The notes below the pieces were generated by a model. It saw only the letters and a list, made by a program, of their open reading frames with translations, did not search any database and had not been told where the DNA came from. This document shows positions 7,710-16,182 of a DNA stretch of 64,000 bases, in pieces (position 1 is the first letter of the stretch; each line of letters opens with the position of its first letter). The stretch spans positions 496,001 to 560,000 of the forward strand of contig JADJBS010000020.1 of assembly GCA_016703665.1 (NCBI GenBank). Direction: 5' to 3'. The stretch is from Candidatus Defluviibacillus avedoerensis. Its GTDB lineage: Bacteria; Pseudomonadota; Gammaproteobacteria; Burkholderiales; Burkholderiaceae_C. The position numbers and the translations under genes are program-made.

Positions 7710-8993
7710 ATGAGCGCTATTGTTGACATCGTCGGACGTGAAATTCTGGACAGCCGTGGTAACCCTACGGTGGAATGTGATGTGCTGCTGGAATCCGGCA
7801 CCATGGGCCGTGCAGCCGTGCCCAGTGGCGCGTCCACTGGCAGCCGCGAGGCCATCGAGCTGCGCGATGGCGACAAGAAGCGCTACCTGGGCAAGGGTGT
7901 GCTCAAGGCAGTTGAGCATATCAACACCGAAATCTCCGAAGCCGTTCTGGGTCTGGACGCTTCTGAGCAAGCCTTTCTCGACAAGACCCTGATTGACCTG
8001 GACGGCACTGAAAACAAATCCCGCTTGGGCGCCAACGCGATGCTGGCTGTTTCCATGGCCGTAGCCCGTGCTGCAGCAGAAGAATCTGGTCTGCCCTTGT
8101 ACCGCTACTTTGGCGGCATGGGTGGCATGCAAATGCCTGTGCCCATGATGAACGTCATGAACGGCGGTGAGCACGCGAACAACAACCTTGACCTTCAAGA
8201 GTTGATGATCATCCCAGTGGGTGCCCCAAGCTTTCGCGAAGCCCTGCGCTACGGCGCCGAAGTATTCCATGCTCTCAAAAAGATCCTGCACGACAAGGGC
8301 ATCAGCACGGCAGTGGGCGATGAAGGCGGCTTTGCTCCCAATGTGGCCAATCATGAAGCCGCCATCCAGATGATCCTGGAAGCGATTGAAAAGGCAGGCT
8401 ATGTCGCCGGTGAGCAAATTGCCCTGGGCCTGGACTGCGCCGCCTCTGAGTTCTACAAGGACGGCAAGTACGTACTCGAAGGCGAAGGCCTGAGCCTCAA
8501 CGCCGAAGAGTGGACCAACATCCTGGCCACCTGGGTGGATAAATACCCCATCATCAGCATTGAAGACGGCATGGCGGAGGGTGACTGGGACGGCTGGAAG
8601 CTGTTAACCGACCGTCTCGGCAAGAAGGTCCAGATCGTGGGTGACGACCTGTTCGTCACCAACACCAAGATCCTGAAAGAAGGCATTGACAAAGGCATCG
8701 CCAATTCGATCCTGATCAAGATCAACCAGATCGGCACGCTGACAGAGACCTTCGCAGCCATTGAGATGGCCAAACGCGCTGGTTATACCGCCGTGATCAG
8801 CCACCGGTCGGGTGAAACCGAGGACAGCACAATTGCCGACATCGCTGTGGGTTCAAACGCTGGCCAGATCAAGACCGGGTCATTGAGCCGATCCGACCGC
8901 ATGGCCAAATACAACCAGCTTCTGCGCATTGAAGAAGACCTGGGCGACGTCGCCACTTACCCAGGGCGTGCAGCCTTTTACAACCTGCGTTAA
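7710..8993 (+). CDS. eno: enolase
   Basis: Interconverts 2-phosphoglycerate and phosphoenolpyruvate, the latter a substrate of the neighbouring kdsA. The 427-residue product has the standard N-terminus SAIVDIVGREILDSRGNPT, the SGASTG and GANA motifs, the metal-binding region LGLDCAASEFY, SIEDGMAEGDWDGW and the signature LIKINQIGTLTE with the catalytic Lys, then ISHRSGETEDS. Length and all motifs are intact. An AGAGTG stretch 9-14 bases upstream serves as the ribosome site. Confidence 0.98.
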   Translation: MSAIVDIVGREILDSRGNPTVECDVLLESGTMGRAAVPSGASTGSREAIELRDGDKKRYLGKGVLKAVEHINTEISEAVLGLDASEQAFLDKTLIDLDGTENKSRLGANAMLAVSMAVARAAAEESGLPLYRYFGGMGGMQMPVPMMNVMNGGEHANNNLDLQELMIIPVGAPSFREALRYGAEVFHALKKILHDKGISTAVGDEGGFAPNVANHEAAIQMILEAIEKAGYVAGEQIALGLDCAASEFYKDGKYVLEGEGLSLNAEEWTNILATWVDKYPIISIEDGMAEGDWDGWKLLTDRLGKKVQIVGDDLFVTNTKILKEGIDKGIANSILIKINQIGTLTETFAAIEMAKRAGYTAVISHRSGETEDSTIADIAVGSNAGQIKTGSLSRSDRMAKYNQLLRIEEDLGDVATYPGRAAFYNLR

Positions 8994-9002
8994 AGTCTTG
9001 CC

Positions 9003-9278
9003 ATGGCCGCACGCCTTGTCCCCTTGCTACTGATTGGATTGCTGGTTGCGTTCCACGCCCAATTGTGGGTAGGGCGTGGCAGCATTCCTGACGTTAACCA
9101 GCTCAGCGCCAAGCTGGTTGATCAGATTACCAAGAACAAAGAGTCCGCCCGCGTCAACGAGCGCATTGCCTCCGAGGTGCGGGATCTCAAAGAAGGCTTG
9201 GCCATGGTCGAAGAGCGTGCTCGATATGAGTTGGGCATGGTCAAGCCCAACGAGATCTTTGTTCAGGTCATGCGCTGA
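9003..9278 (+). CDS. ftsB: cell division protein FtsB (septum formation initiator family)
   Basis: FtsB joins FtsL and FtsQ in the divisome. The 91-residue product has one N-terminal membrane helix (about residues 3-22, LVPLLLIGLLVAFHAQLW), a VGRGSIPDVNQL linker and a coiled coil (roughly 30-70), then EERARYELGMVKPNEIFVQV, which closely matches the family C-terminus. It follows eno by 9 bases; the eno-ftsB pair is widely conserved in proteobacteria. Confidence 0.93.
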   Translation: MAARLVPLLLIGLLVAFHAQLWVGRGSIPDVNQLSAKLVDQITKNKESARVNERIASEVRDLKEGLAMVEERARYELGMVKPNEIFVQVMR

Positions 9279-9283
9279 TCCGC

Positions 9284-9910
9284 GTGCTGGACTTCCTCTT
9301 GGCGCCTGCCTTCAGCCTGTGGGGCAGCGACACCTCCTGGCTTGAAATCGTCGCCTTTTGCCTGGCTTTGATCATGGTGATTGGCAACATTTTTGAAAAG
9401 CTCTGGGCATGGCCGCTGGCCATCGTCAGTTCCTTGCTTTACTTTTCGCTGTTCTGGCGCAGCCGTCTTTACGGTGATGCTGCGCTCCAGGTCTTTTTTG
9501 CCATCTTGACTGGCTGGGGCTGGCTGCAATGGGCCCGTGGCGTGCGGCCGGACGGATCTGCGTTGCGGGTAAGCTGGCTGGATCGCAAAGGCACGCTTCA
9601 CTGCCTGTTGGCCTGCGCGGTGCTGTGGCCACTGATAGGTCTGTTTCTCAAGACCTTTACCGATACGGATGTCCCCTGGTGGGACGCCTTCCCCACTGCG
9701 GTCAGCTTGGTGGGGCAGTACTTGCTGGCCCGCAAATACATCGAGAACTGGATCGCCTGGACCGTTGTGAACAGCGTGAGCATTGCCCTTTTTGCCTACA
9801 AAGGCCTGTGGCTGACGCTGGTGCTCTACGCACTGTTCATTGGTTTGAGTATCTGGGGATGGCTCGTGTGGAAACGCAGAGCCCCTCCCCTGCTGGTGGC
9901 ACTGCCGTGA
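9284..9910 (+). CDS. pnuC: nicotinamide riboside transporter PnuC family
   Basis: A 208-residue integral membrane protein with about seven helices. The C-terminal half carries family residues: ENWIAWTVVNSVSIALFAYKG, then LTLVLYALFIGLSIWGWLVW. PnuC proteins facilitate uptake of nicotinamide riboside or related vitamins. The start is GTG at 9284, five bases after ftsB, implying coupling. The next gene encodes a NadR-like kinase that could trap imported riboside by phosphorylation, which supports the substrate assignment; that pairing is inference from context. Confidence 0.88.
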   Translation: MLDFLLAPAFSLWGSDTSWLEIVAFCLALIMVIGNIFEKLWAWPLAIVSSLLYFSLFWRSRLYGDAALQVFFAILTGWGWLQWARGVRPDGSALRVSWLDRKGTLHCLLACAVLWPLIGLFLKTFTDTDVPWWDAFPTAVSLVGQYLLARKYIENWIAWTVVNSVSIALFAYKGLWLTLVLYALFIGLSIWGWLVWKRRAPPLLVALP

Positions 9911-9923
9911 TGAGCCTGCAAAA

Positions 9924-10484
9924 ATGTGCGTGAAGATCGCGCTGCTGGGTGCTGAAAGCACAGGAAAAACTCAGCTTGCGACCGACCTCGTCGCGCACCT
10001 GCGGGCATGTGGCCTGTCCGCCCTTCAGGTGCCAGAGGTCTTGCGGGAATGGTGCGACGAGCAAGGCAGAACACCCCGGCCACACGAGCAAGCCTTCATC
10101 GCCCAGGCGCAGGCAGACAGGGTGAATTTGGCTGCAGGGTCAGCAGCTGCTGACTATTTGATCGCAGACACCACACCCATGATGACCGCCATCTACAGCC
10201 ACAAATTGTTTGCTGACGCGTCGCTCTACCACTTTGCCCTGGCGCACCAGTCAAGCTACGATTTGACGCTGGTCACCGCCCTGGATTTGCCCTGGGTGGC
10301 AGATGGCCTGCAGCGCGACGGCGTCCATGTGCGCGAGCCTGTCGACGCCATGCTGCGACTCGCGCTTGAATCAGGGAAAATTCCTTATCAGGTCATCTAC
10401 GGCAAAGGGCTCGACAGGCTTCAGAACAGCATAAACGCTATTAATTCAATAGCTAAAATCCCAATACCAGATTGCCGGAAATAG
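9924..10484 (+). CDS. NadR-like ATP-binding kinase (putative ribosylnicotinamide kinase)
   Basis: A 186-residue P-loop protein starting KIALLGAESTGKTQL (Walker A, residues 4-18), with VPEVLREWCDEQGRTP and LIADTTPMMTAIYS resembling the kinase domain of NadR. It lacks the N-terminal DNA-binding and adenylyltransferase domains of enterobacterial NadR, so it would be a stand-alone kinase. Located 13 bases after pnuC, it probably phosphorylates nicotinamide riboside for NAD salvage. The last 20 residues (INAINSIAKIPIPD) are encoded by a small AT-rich palindromic repeat and may not be conserved. Confidence 0.78.
   Translation: MCVKIALLGAESTGKTQLATDLVAHLRACGLSALQVPEVLREWCDEQGRTPRPHEQAFIAQAQADRVNLAAGSAAADYLIADTTPMMTAIYSHKLFADASLYHFALAHQSSYDLTLVTALDLPWVADGLQRDGVHVREPVDAMLRLALESGKIPYQVIYGKGLDRLQNSINAINSIAKIPIPDCRK
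10437..10453. repeat. AT-rich mini-palindrome (GCTATT...AATAGC) inside the 3' end of the NadR-like gene
   Basis: GCTATTAATTCAATAGC has a perfect 6-bp stem and 5-base loop. A nearly identical copy (15 of 17 bases) lies inside xdhB at 45039-45055. Related TATAGC/GCTAT stretches occur at 20761-20780, 25067, 26518, 39639 and 41767. It may double as a weak transcript-end hairpin. Confidence 0.6.
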
Positions 10485-10620
10485 CTTGAAAATCCAATCA
10501 AAAAGAATGCGAAACTGGGTGTGTGAAAATGCAGTGATCCGGATTGCGAGCATGTGATTTTTCGGAATCTGCTCCAACAGCAGACTGGCTGACTCCTGAA
10601 CTGCGGTCAGATACGTTCCG

Positions 10621-11592
10621 CTATTGCACCCCGGCACTCCCCGGTGCCCGCTTGTGCGCCTCGGTAAAGATCTGCGCCGCATCCACCGCGTCAAAGCGGT
10701 ATTGCTGGCCGCAAAAATCGCATCCCACCTCAATGTCGTTGCGCTCCGCAAGGATGCTCTCAGCCTCCTGCACACCCAGCGACTCAATCATGCGTCGCAC
10801 ACGCTCTGCACTGCAACTACAGGCAAAGTGCGGCCCGCTCAGACCCACTTGTGGCTCATGGCGCAGCAGCTTTTCTTCCCAGAATAAACGGTGCAACACG
10901 TCCAGGGCAGGCAGGTTCAACAACTCATCCGGCGTGATGCTGCTGGTCAGGATGGAGATGCGGTTGAAATCCTCTGTCACGCCAATGCCCACCTCCAGCG
11001 CCTCGCGGTTCTTTTCGCCTTCCAGCGGCATGCGCTGGATCAGAATGCCTGCAGCTGTCTGGTCATTGGCGGCCAACACCAGATGGGTATCGAGTTGCTC
11101 AGACTGCAGCATGTAATGTTCAAGCACACTGCTTAAACGCTCCAGCTTTTCACGTTTGTCCCCAAACAGTGGCACCACACCTTGATAGGGCTGCTGGCCT
11201 GGCAAGCGGTCCTTCGGATCCAGGGTAATGGCACACTTGCCCTGGTTGAGCACGTTCACCATCTCGCTCAATGCTGCGCCCTCCCCTACCTCGCCTTGCA
11301 CTGTGGCAGTACATCGAAAGCCCAGGTTGGGTTGAGCCTCAGCCACCGCCAGCTTGACCGGTCCGTCCCCCATGATCTGCAAGACCAGTGCCCCGTTGAA
11401 CTTGATGTTGCTTTGCATCAGGAGGGCAGCGGCAGCCATTTCGCCCAGCAAGGCCCGCACGGGCGCAGGGTAAGCCCCCCCCCCGTTATTGCCCTTGCGA
11501 CGGCTCAGCACTTCTTGCCAGCTATCGGTCAAACGCACAATGGCACCGCGAACGGGCAGGCCTTCAAACAAAAATCGGTGTAATTCAGACAT
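10621..11592 (-). CDS. hslO: 33 kDa redox-regulated chaperone Hsp33
   Basis: Hsp33 is a holdase activated by oxidation of a zinc-bound cysteine cluster. The 323-residue product shows an N-terminal domain (LHRFLFEGLPVRGAIVRL, GEMAAAALL), the internal GPVKLAVAE region, and the C-terminal zinc site: the paired CSC near residue 260 and CDFC near 293, i.e. CxC...CxxC. All four cysteines are present. It is followed on the same strand by the 10485-10620 gap, in which I see no gene. Confidence 0.95.
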   Translation of the reverse strand: MSELHRFLFEGLPVRGAIVRLTDSWQEVLSRRKGNNGGGAYPAPVRALLGEMAAAALLMQSNIKFNGALVLQIMGDGPVKLAVAEAQPNLGFRCTATVQGEVGEGAALSEMVNVLNQGKCAITLDPKDRLPGQQPYQGVVPLFGDKREKLERLSSVLEHYMLQSEQLDTHLVLAANDQTAAGILIQRMPLEGEKNREALEVGIGVTEDFNRISILTSSITPDELLNLPALDVLHRLFWEEKLLRHEPQVGLSGPHFACSCSAERVRRMIESLGVQEAESILAERNDIEVGCDFCGQQYRFDAVDAAQIFTEAHKRAPGSAGVQ

Positions 11593-11607
11593 CAGGCCAA
11601 CATGGGG

Positions 11608-12132
11608 TCAAGAGATGCGTTTTAAACCTTTGGCAAATCGCTGGCTGTTTTGCGCGTAGTGTTCGGCACTTTGGCGCAGCTTGGTGGCCGCCGCGTCGTC
11701 CAGAATTCGCACCACCTTGGCAGGACTGCCAATGATGAGCGAATTGTCGGGAAACTCTTTGCCCTCAGTCACCACGCTGCCTGCCCCCACAATGCTGTTT
11801 TTACCAATCTTGGCGCCGTTCAGCACCACGGCCTGGATACCGATGAGCGAATTGTCGCCAACGGTGCACCCATGTAGCATGACCTGGTGGCCGACAGTGA
11901 CATTGTCGCCAATGACGAGCGGCATGCCGTGGTCAGCATGCAGCACACTGAGGTCTTGGATGTTGCTGTTCTTGCCAATGATGATGTGCTCGGTGTCACC
12001 ACGCACCACTGCACCGAACCACACGCTGGCATGGTCAGCTAACGTCACAGCACCGATCACCTGGGCACTGTCAGCCACCCAGGCGCCCGTACCGAGGTGG
12101 GGGACGGTTCCGTCCAGTTCATACACTGCCAT
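11608..12132 (-). CDS. gamma-carbonic anhydrase family protein (YrdA/PaaY-like hexapeptide protein)
   Basis: The 174-residue product is built of hexapeptide repeats forming a left-handed beta helix: AWVADSAQVIGAVTLADHASVWFGAVVRGD and onward. The zinc-binding His residues are visible in HADHGMP and GHQVMLHGC. Members of this family are trimeric; some are carbonic anhydrases, others have uncertain activity. The ATG at 12132 was chosen because GAAGGAGAC lies just upstream, a strong ribosome site; longer in-frame starts lack one. It lies upstream of hslO on the same strand with a 15-base gap. Confidence 0.9.
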   Translation of the reverse strand: MAVYELDGTVPHLGTGAWVADSAQVIGAVTLADHASVWFGAVVRGDTEHIIIGKNSNIQDLSVLHADHGMPLVIGDNVTVGHQVMLHGCTVGDNSLIGIQAVVLNGAKIGKNSIVGAGSVVTEGKEFPDNSLIIGSPAKVVRILDDAAATKLRQSAEHYAQNSQRFAKGLKRIS

Positions 12133-12187
12133 GGTTGTCTCCTTCAAATCAATTGATCTCGTGTGTTTCTTAGGCCCCCACATGGGC

Positions 12188-13504
12188 TCATACGGTTTCG
12201 CGTAAGGCGGCTTCACGGCCGCGCTGCATGTCCACCGGCATCAGCAGTGCCAGGCCAACGATAAACAGCACGCTGGTGCTGAGAATTGCGATGCGCTGAT
12301 TGCCGCCTGTGACCCATGTGATCAAGCCGTAGCTCAACGGGCCGAAAATGCTGGCCAAGCGGGTAGAGAAAGTCCACAACGCAAAAAATTCTGCCGTTTG
12401 TTTAGGTGGGGCAAACAGGCCTGCCATGGCGCGCCCCGCAGACTGACTGGCCCCCATGCTCACACCTGCAATGGCAGCAGCCCACCAAAACTGGTCTTTG
12501 CTTGTGGACCAAGCCGCGATCAGGCAGGTTAACACCCAGCAAATCAAGGTCAGGCCAAGCGCCAGCTTGTGGCCAATGCGGTCCTGCCAATGGCCAAATG
12601 TCATGGCGCCCACTGCAGCCGCGATGTTCAGGACAAAGATCAGCACCATGGTCTCTGTCGGTTGAAAACCAATCACCTGCTCGGCGTAAATGGCAGCCAA
12701 GGTGATTGCCACGGCCACACCACCCTGGTAGAACAAGGCGCAAGCCATCAGCCACATGAAGTCAGGAAAGCTGCGGGCACGGTGAAAGGTGTCGCGCAGC
12801 TGCGCAAATGCATCGGCCAAACCACCTCGTCCAACCGCACGGGGGTTGGGCACAGCGCGTTCCCCGAGCCAAGCAAAGGTGAAGCAGGCAGCCAGGCCGT
12901 ACACCGAAGCGGTGATCAACATGGTGACTGGCACAAATTGGTCGGCCTTGATACCTTGACCCTGTGCCCACAGCACATACCCCAGGCTCAAACCCAGGGC
13001 GAGCATGCCACCGACATAGCCCAGGCACCAACCCCAGCCGCTGACGCGGCCCATGGCGTCACCCTTGGCCAGTTCTGGCAAGAAGGCAGCGATCAGCGAT
13101 TCGCCGTACGAGTAAAACACGTTGGACAGCACAATCAGCCCCAGCGCTACCGCCACTTTGGCAGTGCCTGAGAACTGAGGCACCAGCGCAAGGCCAGCGG
13201 TGCAGATCACGCAGCTGAGGGTGCTGATGACCAGCAGGCGCTTTTTGGACGCATGGCGGTCAGCATAGGCGCCAATGGCGGGCATGGTCAGCATGACGAT
13301 GCCGTATGACAAACTCAGCGCCAAGGTCCAGGCCAGCGTCGCCCATTCTGCTTTGCCGGCAACGCCAGCAACAAAATAGGCAGAAAAAACGGCCGTCAAG
13401 ACGACCGTGGTGTAGCCTGAGTTGGCAAAGTCATACAGCGCCCAGCCCCAGACTTCGCGCGGCTTGACGCCAGGGTTCAGAGCGTCGCGGGTGAACAAAG
13501 CCAT
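12188..13504 (-). CDS. MFS transporter, Atg22-like/UMF1 family
   Basis: A 438-residue integral membrane protein with about 12 helices. The N-terminus PREVWGWALYDFANSGYTTVVLTAVFSAYF is characteristic of the UMF1 (Atg22-like) branch of the major facilitator superfamily. An MFS-type loop between helices 2 and 3 reads GAYADRHASKKR. The ATG at 13504 (MALFTRDALNPG) avoids overlap with the upstream gene, which a longer start at 13564 would cause. The substrate is unknown; yeast Atg22 exports vacuolar amino acids, but that cannot be carried over safely. Confidence 0.88.
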   Translation of the reverse strand: MALFTRDALNPGVKPREVWGWALYDFANSGYTTVVLTAVFSAYFVAGVAGKAEWATLAWTLALSLSYGIVMLTMPAIGAYADRHASKKRLLVISTLSCVICTAGLALVPQFSGTAKVAVALGLIVLSNVFYSYGESLIAAFLPELAKGDAMGRVSGWGWCLGYVGGMLALGLSLGYVLWAQGQGIKADQFVPVTMLITASVYGLAACFTFAWLGERAVPNPRAVGRGGLADAFAQLRDTFHRARSFPDFMWLMACALFYQGGVAVAITLAAIYAEQVIGFQPTETMVLIFVLNIAAAVGAMTFGHWQDRIGHKLALGLTLICWVLTCLIAAWSTSKDQFWWAAAIAGVSMGASQSAGRAMAGLFAPPKQTAEFFALWTFSTRLASIFGPLSYGLITWVTGGNQRIAILSTSVLFIVGLALLMPVDMQRGREAALRETV

Positions 13505-13514
13505 GGCGCTGCGC

Positions 13515-14144
13515 TCAATGCAGGTGGCGCGGACGACGGCCCCCGCCGCCATGGCCCGACCCACCGCTTGATCCCCTGGGGGGGCGCCCCAGGTCCATTG
13601 AGTTGGTTAACTCGTCATAGCGCTGTGCAAATAGCTTGTCAATCTCAGTCACCACCCCACCAAGCTCAGCGCCTTCAAAGTGGCGCTCCATCATGGTGAC
13701 AACATCCTGCACCAGCAAGTCTCGCTGCACCTGCATGATGGCAGCGGGGTCGGGCCCGATGAACAACATCACAAAGTCGTCTCTTGACTCGGCGTCATCA
13801 TCAGCTTCGTCATCGTCGTCAAACTCGGCGTCGTAGAAGGTAATTTCAACGGCTGCGCCTCGGGCTGACAATTCGTTCAGGCTCATGGCGACTTCATCCA
13901 CCACCTGGCGGAAGTCTTCATCACCAGGCACTGTCCAGCACATTTGAAGCAGATGCTCGTCTTTGTCAAAGCGGATGCCGGGCTCTTCTTCGTAGGCGCT
14001 GGTGGCGCCGTCGGCCAGCGACTTGGCGCCAGCGTATTTCCACAGGGGTTTCAGGGCTTCCTGGAGTTGTTCAAAACTCACATCAGCGCGCAGAGGGACC
14101 TCGCCATGAACATGGATTTCCAGGGGTGCGTTGTAGCGTGTCAT
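13515..14144 (-). CDS. conserved hypothetical protein (DUF6806-like)
   Basis: A 209-residue acidic cytoplasmic protein. It begins MTRYNAPLEIHVHGEVPL, has a compact N-terminal domain (SFEQLQEALKPLWKYAGAKSL), a very acidic DDDDEADDDAESRDD stretch near the middle, then VMLFIGPDPAAIMQVQRDLL. The C-terminal 25 residues are Gly/Arg/His-rich and encoded by a GC-rich hairpin region (13574-13590), so the true end may be shorter. The MFS gene starts 10 bases downstream. The family is assigned from memory of beta-proteobacterial proteins; the function is unknown. Confidence 0.7.
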   Translation of the reverse strand: MTRYNAPLEIHVHGEVPLRADVSFEQLQEALKPLWKYAGAKSLADGATSAYEEEPGIRFDKDEHLLQMCWTVPGDEDFRQVVDEVAMSLNELSARGAAVEITFYDAEFDDDDEADDDAESRDDFVMLFIGPDPAAIMQVQRDLLVQDVVTMMERHFEGAELGGVVTEIDKLFAQRYDELTNSMDLGRPPRGSSGGSGHGGGGRRPRHLH

Positions 14145-14210
14145 AGCGTCGTTCTCGGTTCAAACGGTATTTTCTCATGCTCGACTGGGTCACAATGGTG
14201 CCTGCTTTCT

Positions 14211-15206
14211 ATGATGCGCACCATGCTGATCAAATTCCCAGGTATCACCGCCTCACTTTGTCTTTGTGCCTTGTCCTTGCTCTGGCCCTGGCATGCGGGC
14301 CATGCCTTCGATTTGCAAGGGCATCGCGGCGCTCGGGGTCTGGCACCAGAAAATACCTTGGCGGCTTTTGAACGTGCGCTGGAAATCGGCGTAACCACGC
14401 TGGAGCTGGACGTTGGCCTGACCGCTGATGGTGTCGTGGTGGTGTCGCATGACCCCTACCTGAACCCGAGCATTACCCGAACAGCCGATGGAAAGTGGCT
14501 CGAAAGCCGGGGACCGCTGATCAAGAACTTGACGTTCGCGGCAGTTCAACGCTACGACGTAGGGCGAATCCAGCCTGACAGCGCCTACGCCAGGACGTTT
14601 TCCAGGCAGCAGCCGCGCGATGGCGAACGCATTCCCGCGCTGGCCACCTTGTTTCAGTGGGTCAAATCCCGCGCAGCCCATGAGGTGCGCTTCAATATCG
14701 AGACCAAGCTTTTCCCGACCCAAGCTGAGGCCACAGCTGAGCCTCACGTCCTCACGCGGGCATTGCTGGACGTGATCCAACAGGAGGGCATGAGTGATCG
14801 TGTCAGCATCCAGAGTTTTGACTGGCGCAGCCTGCAACTTGTTCAAAAGTGGGCCCCCTCCATCCCCACCGTGTGCCTGAGTGTGCAGTCCGCGAGCGCT
14901 AACAATTTGATCGACGGACAATGGACGGCGGGCCTCAAACTGGCTGAGCATGCAACGCCTGCGCACATGGTAAAGGCCGCCGGTGGCAAGGTGTGGTCAC
15001 CGAACTTCAATGACCTCAGCCAGTCCAGCGTGGCCCAAGCCCAGGGTTTGGGCCTGCAGGTGATCCCCTGGACGGTGAACAGCGAAGCAGATCTGAAGCG
15101 GATGATCGATTGGCGGGTGGACGGCATCATCACTGATTACCCAGACCGGCTTCGTGACCTCATGCGCGAGCGAGGCATGACGCTGCCCAAGGGGCAGACA
15201 AATTGA
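14211..15206 (+). CDS. glpQ: periplasmic glycerophosphodiester phosphodiesterase (GDPD family)
   Basis: Hydrolyses glycerophosphodiesters to glycerol-3-phosphate and an alcohol. The N-terminus is a signal peptide (MMRTMLIKF, a hydrophobic stretch, WHAGHA then FDLQGH). Catalytic motifs follow: QGHRGARGLAPENTLAAF with the two active-site His/Arg/Glu residues, LELDVGLTADGVVVVSHDP, and FNIETKLFP. The C-terminal PWTVNSEADLKRMIDWRVDGIITDYPD is the usual barrel end. The start at 14211 was taken because it opens the signal peptide; an upstream in-frame start adds an implausible leader overlapping the divergent gene. Confidence 0.92.
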   Translation: MMRTMLIKFPGITASLCLCALSLLWPWHAGHAFDLQGHRGARGLAPENTLAAFERALEIGVTTLELDVGLTADGVVVVSHDPYLNPSITRTADGKWLESRGPLIKNLTFAAVQRYDVGRIQPDSAYARTFSRQQPRDGERIPALATLFQWVKSRAAHEVRFNIETKLFPTQAEATAEPHVLTRALLDVIQQEGMSDRVSIQSFDWRSLQLVQKWAPSIPTVCLSVQSASANNLIDGQWTAGLKLAEHATPAHMVKAAGGKVWSPNFNDLSQSSVAQAQGLGLQVIPWTVNSEADLKRMIDWRVDGIITDYPDRLRDLMRERGMTLPKGQTN

Positions 15207-15316
15207 TCTCGCCAAAAAGCCAGCCGCTGGCGAGTGCAGTCATCCAATTGGGTGCGAAAATTCGTTGCCTGCTGCTTTGACCATCAATCCGTTTCCAATT
15301 TTCCGGGAGAGATCAA

Positions 15317-15646
15317 ATGCCTTTCAATAAATCCACCGGCAGCACCCGCCCAGCCGCGCTGCGGGTTGACCCGTCGTCATCTGATTCCGGCGCTTATCAG
15401 GCCAGGTCTGCCCACACACAAAACCGTCCAGAACCCCAAGAACAAAGCGAACAGCAAAAGGGCTTTATTTCCTCGCACTTTGGCAACCCTGAGCAAGTCC
15501 ATGTCTACGGCGCCGGAAACGACTACGAAAGCGAAGAAGAGGTCAAAGAAGAAGAGAAGGCCGCCGCAGGCCAATTCATCTGGTACTTTGGCGCTTTGGT
15601 GTTGTTTCTCTTTGTGGGCTACATCCTGTTTGGTTTACGTCGCTAG
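15317..15646 (+). CDS. hypothetical protein with one C-terminal membrane anchor
   Basis: A 109-residue protein: a polar, disordered N-terminal half, an acidic segment (YESEEEVKEEEKAAAG near 69-84), then a single hydrophobic helix (about 86-104, IWYFGALVLFLFVGYILFG) and the end LRR. GGGAGAG lies 7-13 bases upstream of the ATG, a good ribosome site. The topology suggests a tail-anchored protein with the acidic part in the cytoplasm. It lies after glpQ and convergent to the MerR gene; no family recognised. Confidence 0.75.
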   Translation: MPFNKSTGSTRPAALRVDPSSSDSGAYQARSAHTQNRPEPQEQSEQQKGFISSHFGNPEQVHVYGAGNDYESEEEVKEEEKAAAGQFIWYFGALVLFLFVGYILFGLRR

Positions 15647-15649
15647 CAC

Positions 15650-16117
15650 CTAGAGATGCCGGGTTGCTGGCCCTGTCACGGGAGCCAAGTTGCCTTGGTC
15701 AGCGCGCTGGTGCAGCGCTTCAACCAGGCGGCAGATCGAGCCAGAGCCATCACAACAAGCGCGCAAGGCAAGCAGCTCACGTTCCAGTGCTTGCAATTCG
15801 GCGAGGCGTTCACGCACATGGTCGAGGTGCGCGTCCAGCGTGATTGCGGCAACTGTGCAGTCTGCCTTGTTGGAAATTCCCAGTCCCAGCAGGGTAGATA
15901 CCTCGTCAAGCGACATGTCCATGCTTCGGCACAGACGGATGAATCTCAGGGTGTGGACATCTCTTTTGCTATATAAACGATAGCTAGAAGCGCTTCTGGC
16001 TTGGGCCGATATGAGCTTTTTTTCTTCATAAAACCGGATATTCGCTTGGTTCACGCCACTCATTTGTGCAGCTTGACCAATGCGAAACAGGGGCAGCGTG
16101 GAATCATCATCCATCAT
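15650..16117 (-). CDS. MerR-family metal-responsive regulator (CadR/PbrR-like)
   Basis: A 155-residue MerR protein: the winged-helix DNA-binding domain (FRIGQAAQMSGVNQANIRFYEEKKLI, RLYSKRDVHTLRFI), a dimerisation helix (LDAHLDHVRERLAELQALERELLALR) and metal-site cysteines in KADCTVA and ACCDGSGSICRLVE. The Cys positions fit the Cd(II)/Pb(II) subgroup. It is divergent from a transporter module, and its start abuts a promoter with a 19-bp spacer, the classic MerR target geometry. The inducing metal cannot be settled from sequence alone. Confidence 0.92.
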   Translation of the reverse strand: MMDDDSTLPLFRIGQAAQMSGVNQANIRFYEEKKLISAQARSASSYRLYSKRDVHTLRFIRLCRSMDMSLDEVSTLLGLGISNKADCTVAAITLDAHLDHVRERLAELQALERELLALRACCDGSGSICRLVEALHQRADQGNLAPVTGPATRHL

Positions 16118-16122
16118 GGCGC

Positions 16123-16153
16123 TTGACTTTATAGTAACTTGAAGGTTTTAAAT
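16123..16153 (+). promoter_or_regulatory. MerR-controlled promoter with 19-bp spacer and operator
   Basis: TTGACT at 16123-16128 and TTAAAT at 16148-16153 are separated by 19 bp instead of 17. The spacer ACTTTATAGTAACTTGAAGGT forms an imperfect dyad (ACTTTA/TGAAGGT), closely resembling operators of Cd/Pb/Zn MerR regulators. The promoter faces the ICMT-like and transporter genes. The merR start lies only 6 bases away, which would allow autoregulation. Confidence 0.85.
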
Positions 16154-16182
16154 TCAGGTTGGATTGTCATTGATGTCTGACC

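Noticed and set aside
13574..13590. CCTGGGG/CCCCAGG hairpin near the DUF6806-like gene end as another copy of the 52-bp GC-rich element
   Set aside because: It shares only GC-rich, palindromic character; I could not align it over more than about 15 bases.
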